Assembly: GCF_030380735.1 (NCBI RefSeq)
Contig: NZ_JAUDRZ010000008.1
Span: 372,001-436,000, forward strand
Direction: 5' to 3'
Length of the DNA: 64,000 nucleotides
DNA from: Rhizobium sp. S152
Lineage (GTDB): Bacteria; Pseudomonadota; Alphaproteobacteria; Rhizobiales; Rhizobiaceae
Positions within the stretch are counted from its first letter, which is position 1. Every line of letters begins with the position of its first letter. Below the pieces are notes generated by a model. The model did no database searches, had not been told where the DNA came from, and saw only the letters and a program-made list of their open reading frames with translations. Below are positions 17,208 to 26,104 of the stretch, in pieces. The position numbers were made by a program, and so were the translations under genes.

Positions 17208-18257
17208 ATGCGTTACAATCAGCTTGGAAATACCGGCCTGTTCGTCTCCGAAATCTGCCTGGGCACCATGACCTTCGGTGCCGCCGACCCAAACAGCCAA
17301 TGGGGATCGATTGCCGATGTCGACCAGAAGGCCGCCGACTCCATTATCGAGCGCTCGCTGGCAGCCGGCGTAAACTTCATCGATACCGCCGACGTCTACT
17401 CCTTCGGTGATTCCGAAAAGCTGCTCGGCCAATCGCTGAAGAACCTTGGCGTCGCCCGCAAGGATGTGGTCATCGCCACCAAGGTCTACGGCGCCATGGG
17501 CGACAAGCCGAACGATCGCGGCGCCTCGCGCGGCCACATCATGGATTCGGTCGAGAAAAGTTTGGAGCGTCTGCAGACCGATCACATCGATCTCTACCAG
17601 ATCCACGGTACAGATGTTGTCACTCCGATCGAGGAAACGCTGCGGGCGATGGACGATCTCGTCTCGCGCGGCATGGTCCGCTATGTCGGCGTTTCCAATT
17701 GGCAGGCATGGCGCATCGCCAAGGCGCTCGGCATATCGGAACGCCGCGGCTTCGCCCGCTTCGAGACCGTGCAGGCCTATTATTCGATCGCCGGTCGTGA
17801 TCTCGAGCGCGATATCGTGCCGATGATGAACGAGGAGAAGGTCGGGCTGATGGTCTGGTCGCCTCTGGCGGGTGGCTTGCTGTCGGGCAAGTACGGCCCC
17901 GGCGCGCCGGGCAACGGCGAAGGTCGCCGTGCTACCTTCGACTTCCCGCCTGTCGACAAGGACCGCGCCTGGGCCTGCGTTTCTGTCATGCGCGAGGTTG
18001 CCGAAAAGCACGGCGTCAGCGTCGCCACCGTGGCGCTTGCCTATGTGCTGGCCAAGCCTTTTGTGACGACTGTCATTATCGGTGCCAAGCGCATCGAGCA
18101 GCTCGACCAGAACCTCGCTGCCGTCGGGCTGAAACTCGATGCAGGCGACTTGAAGCGACTGGACGAGGTCAGCGAACTCGCGCCTGAATATCCCGGCTGG
18201 ATGCTCGTCCGCCAGGGCGCCGCTCGCCGCCCGCAGCCATTTGAGCCGAAGGGCTAG
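17208..18257 (+). CDS. Aldo/keto reductase
   Basis: A 349-residue NADPH-dependent oxidoreductase with a TIM-barrel fold. The catalytic tetrad is visible: Asp and Tyr in FIDTADVYSFGDSE (about 49-62), Lys in VIATKVYG, and His in YQIHGTD. The C-terminal cofactor-binding segment is VIIGAKRIEQLDQNL. It is of the YajO/Tas-like group with QWGSIADVDQKAAD. I choose the ATG at 17208 (MRYNQLGNTGLFVSE) preceded by AAAGGGAAA; the frame is open far upstream but without family sequence. The 264 bp between this gene and the HAD gene show nothing else recognisable. Confidence 0.9.
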   Translation: MRYNQLGNTGLFVSEICLGTMTFGAADPNSQWGSIADVDQKAADSIIERSLAAGVNFIDTADVYSFGDSEKLLGQSLKNLGVARKDVVIATKVYGAMGDKPNDRGASRGHIMDSVEKSLERLQTDHIDLYQIHGTDVVTPIEETLRAMDDLVSRGMVRYVGVSNWQAWRIAKALGISERRGFARFETVQAYYSIAGRDLERDIVPMMNEEKVGLMVWSPLAGGLLSGKYGPGAPGNGEGRRATFDFPPVDKDRAWACVSVMREVAEKHGVSVATVALAYVLAKPFVTTVIIGAKRIEQLDQNLAAVGLKLDAGDLKRLDEVSELAPEYPGWMLVRQGAARRPQPFEPKG

Positions 18258-18270
18258 CAAATACTGAAGA

Positions 18271-18298
18271 CCGGACGCCAGGCAAACCCGGCGTCCGG
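18271..18298. terminator. Hairpin between convergent genes
   Basis: CCGGACGCC at 18271-18279 pairs perfectly with GGCGTCCGG at 18290-18298 over a 10-base loop. It lies 13 bp after the aldo/keto reductase stop and before the end of the convergent DUF305 gene, and may serve both. No U run follows. Confidence 0.55.
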
Positions 18299-18319
18299 CG
18301 CATCGTGGGCGAGGTGGCC

Positions 18320-18706
18320 TTACTTGGCGTGCGCCTTCAGCCAGGCCTGCATCTCGGTAATCTCGGCCTCCTGCGCCTTGATCACGCCCTCCGCCAGCTT
18401 GCGCATCTCGGGATCCTTCCCGTATTGTAGTTCCACCTTGGCCATGTCGATCGCCCCCTGATGATGGGCAATCATGCCGCGCACGAAGTCGATATCGGCG
18501 TCGCCGCTATAGTCGATCATCATGTCCTTGTGCATCTTGCTGTTGGCCTCTGAAAAGGCATGGCTGGACGGGCTGTGGTCGCCGATCGGCATATTCATGT
18601 CCATGGGGCTCATATCCTTGGGCTTGTCTTCCGCGCTTGCAGGAAGAGCGATGAGCGAGACGCCGGCGACAAGACCGGTGGTAAGAGCGAGCAGTTTAAG
18701 AGACAT
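18320..18706 (-). CDS. DUF305 family exported protein (probable copper handling)
   Basis: A 128-residue periplasmic protein with a signal peptide (MSLKLLALTTGLVAGVSLIALPASAED). The mature part is rich in Met, His and Asp and contains MIAHHQGAIDMAKVEL, the signature of DUF305, whose studied members bind copper (CopM-type). A Met-rich stretch (MSPMDMNMPIGDHS) follows the signal peptide. It is 75 bp downstream of another small Met/His/Cys-rich exported protein on the same strand, which supports a shared metal-related job. Confidence 0.85.
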   Translation of the reverse strand: MSLKLLALTTGLVAGVSLIALPASAEDKPKDMSPMDMNMPIGDHSPSSHAFSEANSKMHKDMMIDYSGDADIDFVRGMIAHHQGAIDMAKVELQYGKDPEMRKLAEGVIKAQEAEITEMQAWLKAHAK

Positions 18707-18781
18707 GGGATATCCTTCCTCTGTCTGGCAATGAAAAGTTCGATGCGGCGGATCGCGCCGCGTTTCTCAGGCTCTTGATTG

Positions 18782-19156
18782 TCAGCTCGACCGAGGAGGG
18801 GGTGCCTGCGGCGCCGGCCGCGCTCCGGGGAGGGCGAGTGCGATCGCGGGCGAGGGGTAGGAGAAGATCTGCTTGCCGTCGGTGTGAACGATCACGTCGA
18901 CGGGAACGACCAGGCAGGCGGAACAGAGCGGCATATGCGCCATGCCGCCGGCAGCACACGGATTCTTCGCCGGCGCCGAAACCTTCACGGTCTCGCCCGT
19001 CTCCATGCCTGGCATATGTTGATGCGCCTTGCCGGCCGCCATGTCTACAGCGGCCTGCTGGCTCATCGATGCGCACATCGGACATCCGGCCCACGCGAAC
19101 ATCGTTCCGTAGGTCAGCCAGGCAAGCATCATCGTCGAGATAGCGAAAAACCGCAT
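18782..19156 (-). CDS. Small Cys/Met/His-rich exported protein
   Basis: A 124-residue protein starting MRFFAISTMMLAWLTYG, a likely signal or anchor segment. Just after it comes AGCPMCASMSQQ, then AHQHMPGMETG, NPCAAGGMAHMPLCSAC: a series of Cys, Met and His residues that could bind copper or another soft metal. I know no named family; similarity in layout to DUF2946-type proteins is possible. The ATG at 19156 is chosen because the hydrophobic segment follows it. With the adjacent DUF305 gene it makes a candidate two-gene copper-handling unit, which is an inference from composition. Confidence 0.6.
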   Translation of the reverse strand: MRFFAISTMMLAWLTYGTMFAWAGCPMCASMSQQAAVDMAAGKAHQHMPGMETGETVKVSAPAKNPCAAGGMAHMPLCSACLVVPVDVIVHTDGKQIFSYPSPAIALALPGARPAPQAPPPRSS

Positions 19157-19205
19157 TGGTGAAACATAGGCAGGTCCAGCGCCGCTGCCAAGACGTTGCG
19201 TCGCG

Positions 19206-19520
19206 CTAATCGAGCTTGGCGGCCTTGCGCAGCGCATCGTTGATCCGCCCTTGCCAGCCCTTTCCTGTGGCCTTGAAGGCGTCGATCACGTCAGGATCGA
19301 GCCTTAGCGAAATCTGCTGCTTAGGGCTCTCCACCGCCGGTCGTCCGCGCGAACGTCGGATGCTTTCGGCAAGCTCGGGAAAGATCTCGGCGAAGGGGCG
19401 GGCTTTCTTGAAGTCCTCTTCGGTCCATTCGGGATTGTCGCTGACTTCCTCCCAATCGTCCTTGGAGTAGCCGCGCCCTTCCTTGAATGCTATCTGCAAC
19501 TCAGTCTTCTTCGCTGTCAT
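19206..19520 (-). CDS. brnA: BrnA-family antitoxin
   Basis: A 104-residue DNA-binding antitoxin. The C-terminal half is a ribbon-helix-helix domain: KQQISLRLDPDVIDAFKATGKGWQGRINDALR. The N-terminal part (PEWTEEDFKKARPFAEIFPE) is the BrnA toxin-neutralising region. It overlaps the upstream brnT by 20 bp, the toxin-first order normal for BrnTA. BrnA typically binds the BrnT toxin and represses its own promoter. Confidence 0.9.
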   Translation of the reverse strand: MTAKKTELQIAFKEGRGYSKDDWEEVSDNPEWTEEDFKKARPFAEIFPELAESIRRSRGRPAVESPKQQISLRLDPDVIDAFKATGKGWQGRINDALRKAAKLD

Positions 19521-19764
19521 CCAGTAGCCTCCTCTCGCTCTTGCGCGCAGGGCGCATGGAGATCACGGAAATGCCCTCCGAACCCAAGACCGCGAACACC
19601 ACGGCGATCGAGCCATCGGCGAAGCGCCCTATCGCCATCAATCGCCCGCGCTTGGCCGGCCGCAATATGGCACCGAGAAAAAACACCTCGTCGAGCTCGG
19701 CGAAGTCGAGGCCATGCTTGTCGAGGTTGGCAAGCCGTTTCGGCTCATCCCAAACGATCTTCAT
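19501..19764 (-). CDS. brnT: BrnT-family toxin (ribonuclease)
   Basis: An 87-residue RelE-fold toxin of type II TA systems. It begins MKIVWDEPKRLANLDKHGLDF, the characteristic BrnT N-terminus, and contains DEVFFLGAILRPAKRGRLMAIG and VISMRPARKSERR, the latter with the family's conserved Arg/Ser. Known BrnT proteins cleave RNA and halt translation. The start lies 3 bp from a perfect 12-bp palindrome that is a likely operator. Confidence 0.9.
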   Translation of the reverse strand: MKIVWDEPKRLANLDKHGLDFAELDEVFFLGAILRPAKRGRLMAIGRFADGSIAVVFAVLGSEGISVISMRPARKSERRLLDDSEED

Positions 19765-19767
19765 CGA

Positions 19768-19779
19768 TACGATATCGTA
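19768..19779. promoter_or_regulatory. Palindromic operator candidate of brnTA
   Basis: TACGATATCGTA is a perfect 12-bp palindrome immediately upstream of the brnT start codon. A second partial copy, CACGATATCT, lies about 35 bp further upstream (near 19813). The flanking DNA is AT-rich as expected of a promoter. BrnA ribbon-helix-helix dimers usually bind such sites. Confidence 0.6.
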
Positions 19780-19829
19780 AAATAAAAGTGATACAATAAA
19801 TCTTTGATTGCATCACGATATCTTGCAAT

Positions 19830-20585
19830 TCAGTATGCCGCAATCACCTGATGGATCACCTGGTAATCCGGGCTTTCCTCGCCAATTGGCACCACCGGCC
19901 ACGCCCACGCCGCCCGCGCCTCCGGCACCGCGACCCCGTGCATCAGGTCGGCCTCTTCATGGGTTTTGCCGTTGCGGTCGATCACGGCATAGGAGATATC
20001 GGTGACGAGGCAACTCTTGAACGGCATGCGCGACAGGCCGGAAATATGCGCCGCGATCAGCTGCTCCACCGTATCCTTTGGCATCCGATCCCGCTCGGCC
20101 TCGAACCGCCGCTGCACGCCGCGTCCGATCTGCGAGAGCAAATTGGCGGAAACCACGAGGTCGAGATATGGCACATTGCGCAGGAAGCCCAGCGGCTCCG
20201 GCTGTTCACCGGCCGCCAGCGCGTCATAGCCCGAGAGATCGCGCTCGATCAGCCGAACATTCCGATAGGCCTTGCCGCGCATCTTCATCCTGACCGTTGC
20301 GACATGCACCAGATCGATCAGCACGACGGTATCGAAGTTGGCCGCCAGCTCGCGGATCGGCACATCGCGCAGCAGCCCGGACCCCAGCACCACGGCCGTC
20401 CGCCGTTGCTTGCAGCCCGCCATGGCGGCAAGGATCGCCTGCCTCGTCTTCTCCTCATGCTCGGCCCATTGCCGGCTGCAACGGTTGGCGCGGGACCAGA
20501 GATTGATGGAGTAGCGGATGAACTTGCGGTGCTGCTTGCTGGTGAAGGGAAGGGTGGCGGCGTAGAGGAGGGCTTCTGCGATCAC
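19830..20585 (-). CDS. Putative S-adenosylmethionine-dependent methyltransferase-like protein
   Basis: About 251 residues if it begins at the GTG at 20585 (VIAEALLYAATLPF). The middle reads AVVLGSGLLRDVPIRELAANFDTVVLIDLVH, similar to the nucleotide-binding loop and acidic strand end of class I methyltransferases, followed by NVRLIERDLSGYDAL. No methyl acceptor can be inferred. The frame remains open to 20717, overlapping relE, but those extra residues look unconserved, so the start is uncertain. It lies 10 bp downstream of the relE-type gene on the same strand, flanked on its other side by BrnTA. Confidence 0.6.
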   Translation of the reverse strand: MIAEALLYAATLPFTSKQHRKFIRYSINLWSRANRCSRQWAEHEEKTRQAILAAMAGCKQRRTAVVLGSGLLRDVPIRELAANFDTVVLIDLVHVATVRMKMRGKAYRNVRLIERDLSGYDALAAGEQPEPLGFLRNVPYLDLVVSANLLSQIGRGVQRRFEAERDRMPKDTVEQLIAAHISGLSRMPFKSCLVTDISYAVIDRNGKTHEEADLMHGVAVPEARAAWAWPVVPIGEESPDYQVIHQVIAAY

Positions 20586-20595
20586 TATGTTGCTT

Positions 20596-20865
20596 TCAGC
20601 GATAAATGTCCCTGCGATGGCCGATTTCGACCACGAGCACGATAAGCTTCTGGTCCTGAATATCGCAGATGATGCGGTAGTCGCCGACACGGTAGCGCCA
20701 GTAACCGCCGAGTGCATGACCTTTCAAGGCTTTGCCGAGTTCGCGAGGATTTTCGTGGTTTGCCAGACGTTCCTCGAGAAACGAGACAATTCGCGCCGCC
20801 TCGCGTTTCGCGAGGCGCCCCAGTTGCTTTTCCACCTCTGCCCGAAGTTCAATCTTCCAGGCCAA
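20596..20865 (-). CDS. RelE/ParE-family toxin
   Basis: An 89-residue toxin of the RelE superfamily, whose members cleave mRNA on the ribosome or poison gyrase. The start MAWKIELRAEVEKQLGRLAKR and the core YWRYRVGDYRIICDIQDQ are typical. The gene overlaps the upstream antitoxin gene by 17 bp. It could belong to RelE proper or to ParE; the YRIICDI core favours RelE. Confidence 0.88.
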   Translation of the reverse strand: MAWKIELRAEVEKQLGRLAKREAARIVSFLEERLANHENPRELGKALKGHALGGYWRYRVGDYRIICDIQDQKLIVLVVEIGHRRDIYR

Positions 20866-21079
20866 GTCTCTGCTTCACTTCTTCAAGTGTGTAGGTCGGT
20901 TCACCCTTGCGGATGCGCTCCATCGCTGCCTCGGCGAGCGCGATGTCGTGCAGATCCTCCAGATGCTGTTCGATCACATCGCGCACATAGGCATCCGGTG
21001 CAGCACCCGCTTCGGCCGCATATTCCTCGACGAGCTTCATCATCTCATCCGGCATTTCGATCGTGACGCGCTTGTTCAT
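20849..21079 (-). CDS. Ribbon-helix-helix antitoxin partner of the RelE-type toxin
   Basis: A 76-residue protein beginning MNKRVTIEMPDEMMKLVEEYAAEAG, a short DNA-binding ribbon-helix-helix module, followed by an acidic helical tail (DLHDIALAEAAMERIRKG, TLEEVKQRLGLED) that would wrap the toxin. I chose the ATG at 21079 because it starts the ribbon strand; an ATG at 21124 lies 45 bp upstream. The antitoxin-first order with overlap fits a RelBE-like pair. It is divergent from hisS. Confidence 0.87.
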   Translation of the reverse strand: MNKRVTIEMPDEMMKLVEEYAAEAGAAPDAYVRDVIEQHLEDLHDIALAEAAMERIRKGEPTYTLEEVKQRLGLED

Positions 21080-21207
21080 GGCGATGATCCCTTCAGGTGA
21101 AGGAGATATACCATCGGATCGCACACTTCACCAGCCGCCGCCCTTGCCGCATCCGGCCCTTTCCGCTAGGAAACCGCCACTGTCACACTGAGCGGAAGAC
21201 GTTGGAA

Positions 21208-22779
21208 ATGAACGACATCAAGAAGAAACCACAAAAGCTCAAGGCCAGACTTCCCCGCGGCTTCGTCGATCGTTCGGCGGCCGATATTCGCGCCGTCAAC
21301 GAGATGACGGCGAAGATCCGCGAAGTCTACGAGCATTATGGTTTCGATCCTGTCGAAACGCCGCTGTTCGAATACACCGACGCGCTCGGCAAGTTCCTGC
21401 CCGATGCCGACCGGCCGAACGAAGGCGTGTTCTCGCTGCAGGATGACGACGAGCAATGGATGAGCCTGCGCTACGACCTGACGGCGCCGCTCGCCCGCCA
21501 TGTCGCGGAGAATTTCAACGAGATCCAGCTGCCCTACCGCACCTATCGCGCCGGCTATGTCTTCCGCAACGAAAAGCCCGGCCCCGGCCGCTTCCGCCAG
21601 TTCATGCAGTTCGACGCCGATACCGTCGGCGCGCCCGGCGTGCAGGCCGATGCCGAGATGTGCATGATGATGGCCGACACGCTGGAAGCGCTCGGCATCA
21701 AGCGCGGCGACTATGTCATTCGCGTCAATAACCGCAAGGTATTGGACGGCGTGATGGAGGCCATCGGCCTCGGCGGTGAGGACAATGCAGGCCGTCGCCT
21801 GAACGTACTGCGCGCTATCGACAAGCTCGACAAGTTCGGCATTGAGGGCGTGCGTCTGTTGCTCGGCCCCGGCCGCAAGGATGAGTCCGGCGATTTCACA
21901 AAGGGCGCTGGACTCGAGCAAAATCAAATTGATCGTGTTACAAGTCTGTTCCTGAAAACCAACGAAGGTGTGTCGACTAGGGATGTCCAATCGTCAGAAA
22001 TAGTCCGACGGGAGATGAACCTACCTTTGCAAGGCTTCCTTGGAGGAAACAAGCAAAACGAGACATACCTGAGCGGCGTCGATGAGCTGCTTACTCTTGA
22101 GAGTTTGGTCACAGCGGCTGGTTATGGGCCGGAGCGCATACTTGTCGACATGTCCGTCGTCCGCGGCCTCGAATACTACACCGGGATGGTCTACGAAGCC
22201 GAGCTTCTGTTCGACGTCACCAACGAAAAAGGCGAGAAGGTCGTCTTCGGCTCCGTCGGCGGCGGTGGCCGTTATGATGGCCTCGTCTCCCGCTTTATGG
22301 GCCAGCCGGTACCGGCCACGGGCTTCTCCATCGGCGTCTCGCGCCTGATGACGGCGTTGAAGAACCTCGGCAAGCTCGGCCAGAGCGAGGTCGTCGAACC
22401 CGTCCTCGTCACCGTCATGGATGGCGACGTCGAGGCGATGGGCCGCTACCAGCGCATCACCCAGGAACTGCGCCAGGCCGGCATCCGCGCCGAGATGTAC
22501 CAGGGCAACTGGAAGAAGTTCGGCAACCAGCTGAAATACGCCGACCGCCGCGGCTGCCCCGTCGCCATCATCCAGGGCGGGGATGAGCGCGCCGAAGGCG
22601 TCGTGCAGATCAAGGACCTGATCGAGGGCAAGCGCCTCTCCGGCGAGATCGAGGACAATGCCTCGTGGCGTGAGGCCCGCGTGGCACAGGAAACCGTCAA
22701 GGAGGCCGATCTGGTCGCCAAGGTGCGGGAGATTCTTGCGGCGCAGGCGGAAGATCGCAAGCGAGCGTCTGATGTTTGA
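21208..22779 (+). CDS. hisS: Histidine-tRNA ligase
   Basis: A 523-residue class II aminoacyl-tRNA synthetase that charges tRNA-His. It starts [21 protein letters not shown]; motif 2 is [20 protein letters not shown] and the histidine signatures include [13 protein letters not shown] and [15 protein letters not shown]-terminal anticodon-binding domain follows ([14 protein letters not shown]). The start at 21208 is the family one. It heads a run with hisZ and hisG. Codons 230-312 or so (about 21895-22145) are AT-richer and use codons rare in the rest of the gene. Confidence 0.95.
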   Translation: MNDIKKKPQKLKARLPRGFVDRSAADIRAVNEMTAKIREVYEHYGFDPVETPLFEYTDALGKFLPDADRPNEGVFSLQDDDEQWMSLRYDLTAPLARHVAENFNEIQLPYRTYRAGYVFRNEKPGPGRFRQFMQFDADTVGAPGVQADAEMCMMMADTLEALGIKRGDYVIRVNNRKVLDGVMEAIGLGGEDNAGRRLNVLRAIDKLDKFGIEGVRLLLGPGRKDESGDFTKGAGLEQNQIDRVTSLFLKTNEGVSTRDVQSSEIVRREMNLPLQGFLGGNKQNETYLSGVDELLTLESLVTAAGYGPERILVDMSVVRGLEYYTGMVYEAELLFDVTNEKGEKVVFGSVGGGGRYDGLVSRFMGQPVPATGFSIGVSRLMTALKNLGKLGQSEVVEPVLVTVMDGDVEAMGRYQRITQELRQAGIRAEMYQGNWKKFGNQLKYADRRGCPVAIIQGGDERAEGVVQIKDLIEGKRLSGEIEDNASWREARVAQETVKEADLVAKVREILAAQAEDRKRASDV

Positions 22780-22783
22780 CAAA

Positions 22784-22935
22784 CCCCTCCCCAACCCCTC
22801 CCCACAGGGGGGAGGGGCTTCTAGCCGCACCGGCCTGCCCAATCCATCGTTGGCAGGTGCCACTACGTTTCAGAATTTGCTCGACAGCCACCCTGACTTA
22901 GTCCCTCCCCCTTGTGGGGAGGGGTTGGGGAGGGG
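22784..22935. repeat. Inverted-repeat element between hisS and hisZ (copy B)
   Basis: A 34-bp arm at 22784-22817 and its reverse complement at 22902-22935 differ at only two positions. The arms match those of the element at 11277-11432 almost base for base, while the 84-bp centre is different. The element fills the hisS-hisZ gap and ends 21 bp before the hisZ start codon, so the right arm abuts the ribosome binding region. It may act as a hairpin in the his transcript. Confidence 0.85.
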
Positions 22936-22956
22936 TCTTTATTTGGGAGCAACACC

Positions 22957-24075
22957 ATGCCCCTGATCAACCTCCCAGCCTTCTCCGAAGACCTGCTCGC
23001 CGAATTCGCCGCCCGCCGCACGGAGCGCGTGGATACCCCGGTCATCCAGCCGGCCGAGCCCTTCCTCGACATCGCCGGCGAGGATCTGCGTCGCCGCATC
23101 TTCATGACCGAGAGCGAAACCGGCGCCAGCCTCTGCCTGCGTCCGGAATTCACCATTCCCGTCTGCCTGCGCCATATCGAAAGCGCCATGGGCACGCCGA
23201 AGCGCTACGCCTATCTGGGCGAAGTCTTCCGCCAGCGCCGCGAAGGCGGCAATGAGTTCTATCAGGCCGGCATCGAGGATCTCGGCGATATCAACATCCC
23301 GAGCGCCGATGCCCGCGCCATCGGCGACGCTGTGGGCGTGCTGCAGCGCCTGCTGCCGGGCAAGGGCCTTGCCGTCACGCTGGGCGATCAGGCGGTGTTT
23401 GAAGCCGTCGTCCAGGCGCTCGGCCTGCCGCTCGGCTGGCAGAAGCGGCTGATCCATGCCTTCGGCGACATGACCCATCTCGAAGCGCTGCTCCAAAGCC
23501 TCGTCAGCCCGCAATTCGTCACCGGTCTCGATGATGACGTCGCCCGGCTGCTGGATGCTGGCGACGAGGAGGCCCTGGTCTCCCATATCGACGCCACCAT
23601 GCAGGCGACAGGCTACTCCACCAATGCCAGCCGCTCGCCGCAGGATATCGCCCGCCGCCTGAAGGAGAAGCTGATCCTGTCGGAAACCCGGCTCGACGAC
23701 GCGGCCTTCCTGGTGCTCAGGGAATTCCTGTCGCTCAACGTACCGCTGATCAATGCCTCGGCGGCCTTGTCCGGCTTCGCCGATGCCGCCGGCCTCAAGC
23801 TCGGCAACGCCCTGTCGCGCTTCGACGGACGCGTCGCGGCACTCGCCAATGCCGGCGTGGATCTCGCGCTGATCGATTATCGTGCCGCCTTCGGACGTCC
23901 TCTGGATTATTACACCGGTCTCGTCTTCGAGATCGGCGTCGAGGGCTCGGATGCCGTGCTCGCCGGTGGCGGCCGCTTCGACAAGCTGATGACCCTGCTC
24001 GGCGCGAAAGAACGCATCCCGGCCGTAGGCTTCTCGCTTTGGCTGGATCGCATCGAAACGGAAAGGGCCGCCTGA
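22957..24075 (+). CDS. hisZ: ATP phosphoribosyltransferase regulatory subunit HisZ
   Basis: A 372-residue HisS-like paralogue that lacks tRNA charging and activates the short form of HisG in the first step of histidine synthesis. It begins [21 protein letters not shown] and retains class II synthetase features such as [36 protein letters not shown] and [15 protein letters not shown]. The start at 22957 avoids the repeat arm that an upstream ATG (22912) would translate. Its stop overlaps the hisG start (TGATG). Confidence 0.93.
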   Translation: MPLINLPAFSEDLLAEFAARRTERVDTPVIQPAEPFLDIAGEDLRRRIFMTESETGASLCLRPEFTIPVCLRHIESAMGTPKRYAYLGEVFRQRREGGNEFYQAGIEDLGDINIPSADARAIGDAVGVLQRLLPGKGLAVTLGDQAVFEAVVQALGLPLGWQKRLIHAFGDMTHLEALLQSLVSPQFVTGLDDDVARLLDAGDEEALVSHIDATMQATGYSTNASRSPQDIARRLKEKLILSETRLDDAAFLVLREFLSLNVPLINASAALSGFADAAGLKLGNALSRFDGRVAALANAGVDLALIDYRAAFGRPLDYYTGLVFEIGVEGSDAVLAGGGRFDKLMTLLGAKERIPAVGFSLWLDRIETERAA

Positions 24076-24770
24076 TGACCATTACCATCGCGCTGCCCTC
24101 CAAGGGCCGGATGAAGGACGATGCCTCGGCGGTGTTCGAACGCGCCGGCATGAAGATCACGGCTGTCGGTAACGACCGCTCCTATCGCGGCCGCGTCGAG
24201 GGCTGGGACGATGTCGAAGTCGCCTTCCTGTCGGCCTCGGAAATCTCCAAGGAGCTCGGCAACGGCACCGTCGATTTCGGCGTCACCGGTGAAGACCTGA
24301 TGCGTGAGGGCCTCGCGGAAGCCGACAAGCGTGTGGAGTTCTGCGCGCGCCTCGGCTTCGGCCACGCCGACGTCATCGTTGCAGTGCCTGAGATCTGGCT
24401 CGATGTCGATACCATGGCCGATCTCGGCGATGTCGCCACCGATTTCCGCGCCCGCCACGGCCGCCGCCTGACGATCGCCACCAAATACTGGCGGCTGACG
24501 CAGCAGTTCTTCTCGCGCCAGCACGGCATCCAGCTCTATCGCATCGTCGAGAGCCTGGGCGCCACCGAGGGCGCGCCGGCATCGGGCTCGGCCGATATCA
24601 TCGTCGATATCACTTCGACGGGCTCGACGCTGCGTGCCAACCACCTGAAAATCCTCTCGGATGGCGTCATCCTGAAGTCGGAAGCCTGCCTCGTGCGCGC
24701 CCGCAAGGAAAGCCATGCCGACGAGCCCTCGGTCTCCAGGCTGATCGAAGCCGTCCGCGCCGCGCTCTGA
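24075..24770 (+). CDS. hisG: ATP phosphoribosyltransferase, short form
   Basis: A 231-residue catalytic subunit that condenses ATP and PRPP, the committed step of histidine biosynthesis. It starts [17 protein letters not shown] and carries the PRPP-binding loop [23 protein letters not shown] segment at about 175-192. Its length shows the short form without the regulatory C-terminal domain, consistent with the adjacent hisZ. It overlaps hisZ by one base and the following methyltransferase gene by one base. Confidence 0.95.
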   Translation: MTITIALPSKGRMKDDASAVFERAGMKITAVGNDRSYRGRVEGWDDVEVAFLSASEISKELGNGTVDFGVTGEDLMREGLAEADKRVEFCARLGFGHADVIVAVPEIWLDVDTMADLGDVATDFRARHGRRLTIATKYWRLTQQFFSRQHGIQLYRIVESLGATEGAPASGSADIIVDITSTGSTLRANHLKILSDGVILKSEACLVRARKESHADEPSVSRLIEAVRAAL

Positions 24771-25375
24771 TGGTCGGCGAGGACGACAACATTATCCCGC
24801 TCTATGAGCGCAACGCGCTGGCATTCGACGCATTGCGCGGCCGCGAGCTTTTCGAAAAGCCGTGGCTCGATCGTTTCACGGCGCTCGTTCCGCCACGCGG
24901 CGATATTCTCGATCTGGGCTGTGGCGCCGCCGAGCCGATGACCGCAAGCCTGATCCGCGACGGCTTTCGCGTCACCGGCGTCGATGCCTCGGAAACGCTG
25001 ATCGGCCTCTGCCGGGAACGTTTCCCCGGCCGTGCATGGTTCGTTGCCGATATGCGCGAATTCTCGCTGCCGATGAAGTGCAACGGCATTCTTGCCTGGC
25101 ACAGCTTCTTCCATCTCAATCAGGACGACCAGCGGGCGATGTTTCCGCGCTTCGCCGCACTCTCCGCTCCCGGCGCCGTGCTGATGTTCACATCGGGCCA
25201 TTTCGATGGCGTCGCTATGGGCGAGTTCGCCGGCGAACCGCTCTATCATGCCAGTCTCTCGGCGCAGGAATACGCCGCGCTGCTGGAGGTAAACGGCTTT
25301 GCCGTCGTCTCTCATGTCGAGCAGGACCCGCAATGCGGCGGCGCAACCGTGTGGCTGGCGAAGCGGTCATCCTGA
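24770..25375 (+). CDS. Class I SAM-dependent methyltransferase
   Basis: A 201-residue protein with the SAM-binding motif ILDLGCGAAEPM at about 45-56 and the acidic strand GVDASETLIGLC. Other motifs are ADMREFSL and AWHSFFHLNQDDQ. The acceptor is unknown. Its start overlaps the hisG stop (TGATG), so it is translationally coupled to the his genes, though a role in histidine synthesis is not established. Confidence 0.82.
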   Translation: MVGEDDNIIPLYERNALAFDALRGRELFEKPWLDRFTALVPPRGDILDLGCGAAEPMTASLIRDGFRVTGVDASETLIGLCRERFPGRAWFVADMREFSLPMKCNGILAWHSFFHLNQDDQRAMFPRFAALSAPGAVLMFTSGHFDGVAMGEFAGEPLYHASLSAQEYAALLEVNGFAVVSHVEQDPQCGGATVWLAKRSS

Positions 25376-25389
25376 TTACTCGACATACG

Positions 25390-25419
25390 AAAAAGCCCGC
25401 CGTTTGGTGACGGCGGGCT
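25390..25419 (-). terminator. Rho-independent terminator of the doxX gene
   Basis: On the minus strand AGCCCGCCGT pairs perfectly with ACGGCGGGCT over a 6-base loop, followed by TTTT. It lies 29 bp downstream of the DoxX stop and may also stop the converging his transcript. Confidence 0.85.
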
Positions 25420-25447
25420 CGGGCATGCTTGGGAGGATGCTTATGGC

Positions 25448-25894
25448 TTATGCGGCGACCGGCAGCGCGCCGCGGCGGGCGTCGACCGAGTAGAGACCCG
25501 GACCGAAGGTGGCGAGCAGGATGTAGGCGCCGGCCAGCGTGAAGTTCTTCATCAGCATGATGCCGTTCAGAGCGTTGATCCAGCCGAGAGCGGCATCCGG
25601 CCAGCCTTCGACGGCAACGGTGCCCGAATGGAACACGACGCCGGTGAAGATGCAGAAGAGGGCGAGCGCCCAGCCGACGATCTTTGTCTGGAAGCCGACG
25701 AGAACGGCAAGGCCGGTCACCAGTTCGAAGAGGCCGGCGAGGTAGGCAAGCGCGGTTGCGGCAGGCAGGCCGGCGCCGGTGATCATGCCGGCGGTGCCGG
25801 CCGGATCGGTCAGCTTGCCGTAGCCGGAATAGATGAAGATGAAGGACAGCAGGACACGGGCAACGAGAATGATGGTGTTCTGGGTATTCGACAT
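25448..25894 (-). CDS. DoxX-family membrane protein
   Basis: A 148-residue inner-membrane protein with four hydrophobic segments. The N-terminus IILVARVLLSFIFIYSGYGKL and the segment ATALAYLAGLFELVTGLAVLVG are typical of DoxX/DoxD proteins. Family members have been linked to thiol and redox homeostasis, but a reaction is not assigned. It is divergent from a glutathione-transferase gene about 210 bp away, a suggestive neighbour for a redox role. Confidence 0.85.
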   Translation of the reverse strand: MSNTQNTIILVARVLLSFIFIYSGYGKLTDPAGTAGMITGAGLPAATALAYLAGLFELVTGLAVLVGFQTKIVGWALALFCIFTGVVFHSGTVAVEGWPDAALGWINALNGIMLMKNFTLAGAYILLATFGPGLYSVDARRGALPVAA

Positions 25895-26104
25895 GGAACT
25901 GTCTCCGGTTGAACGAGTTGAGATCCCTGTGCCCCCGGCACGCTGACGATCTCGATGCAGTCCTTTTCCTCCTTTTCGATCGTCCGCGAAAGATAGACGG
26001 AGCGGGACAGTTCGTTCAGCAAAATTGAACGACCTCGCGGGATCTGGCGCTTGTCAGTCTCGACGACAGTTTTCTATGGTCGGGCTCTCAGAAGAGGAGA
26101 CATC

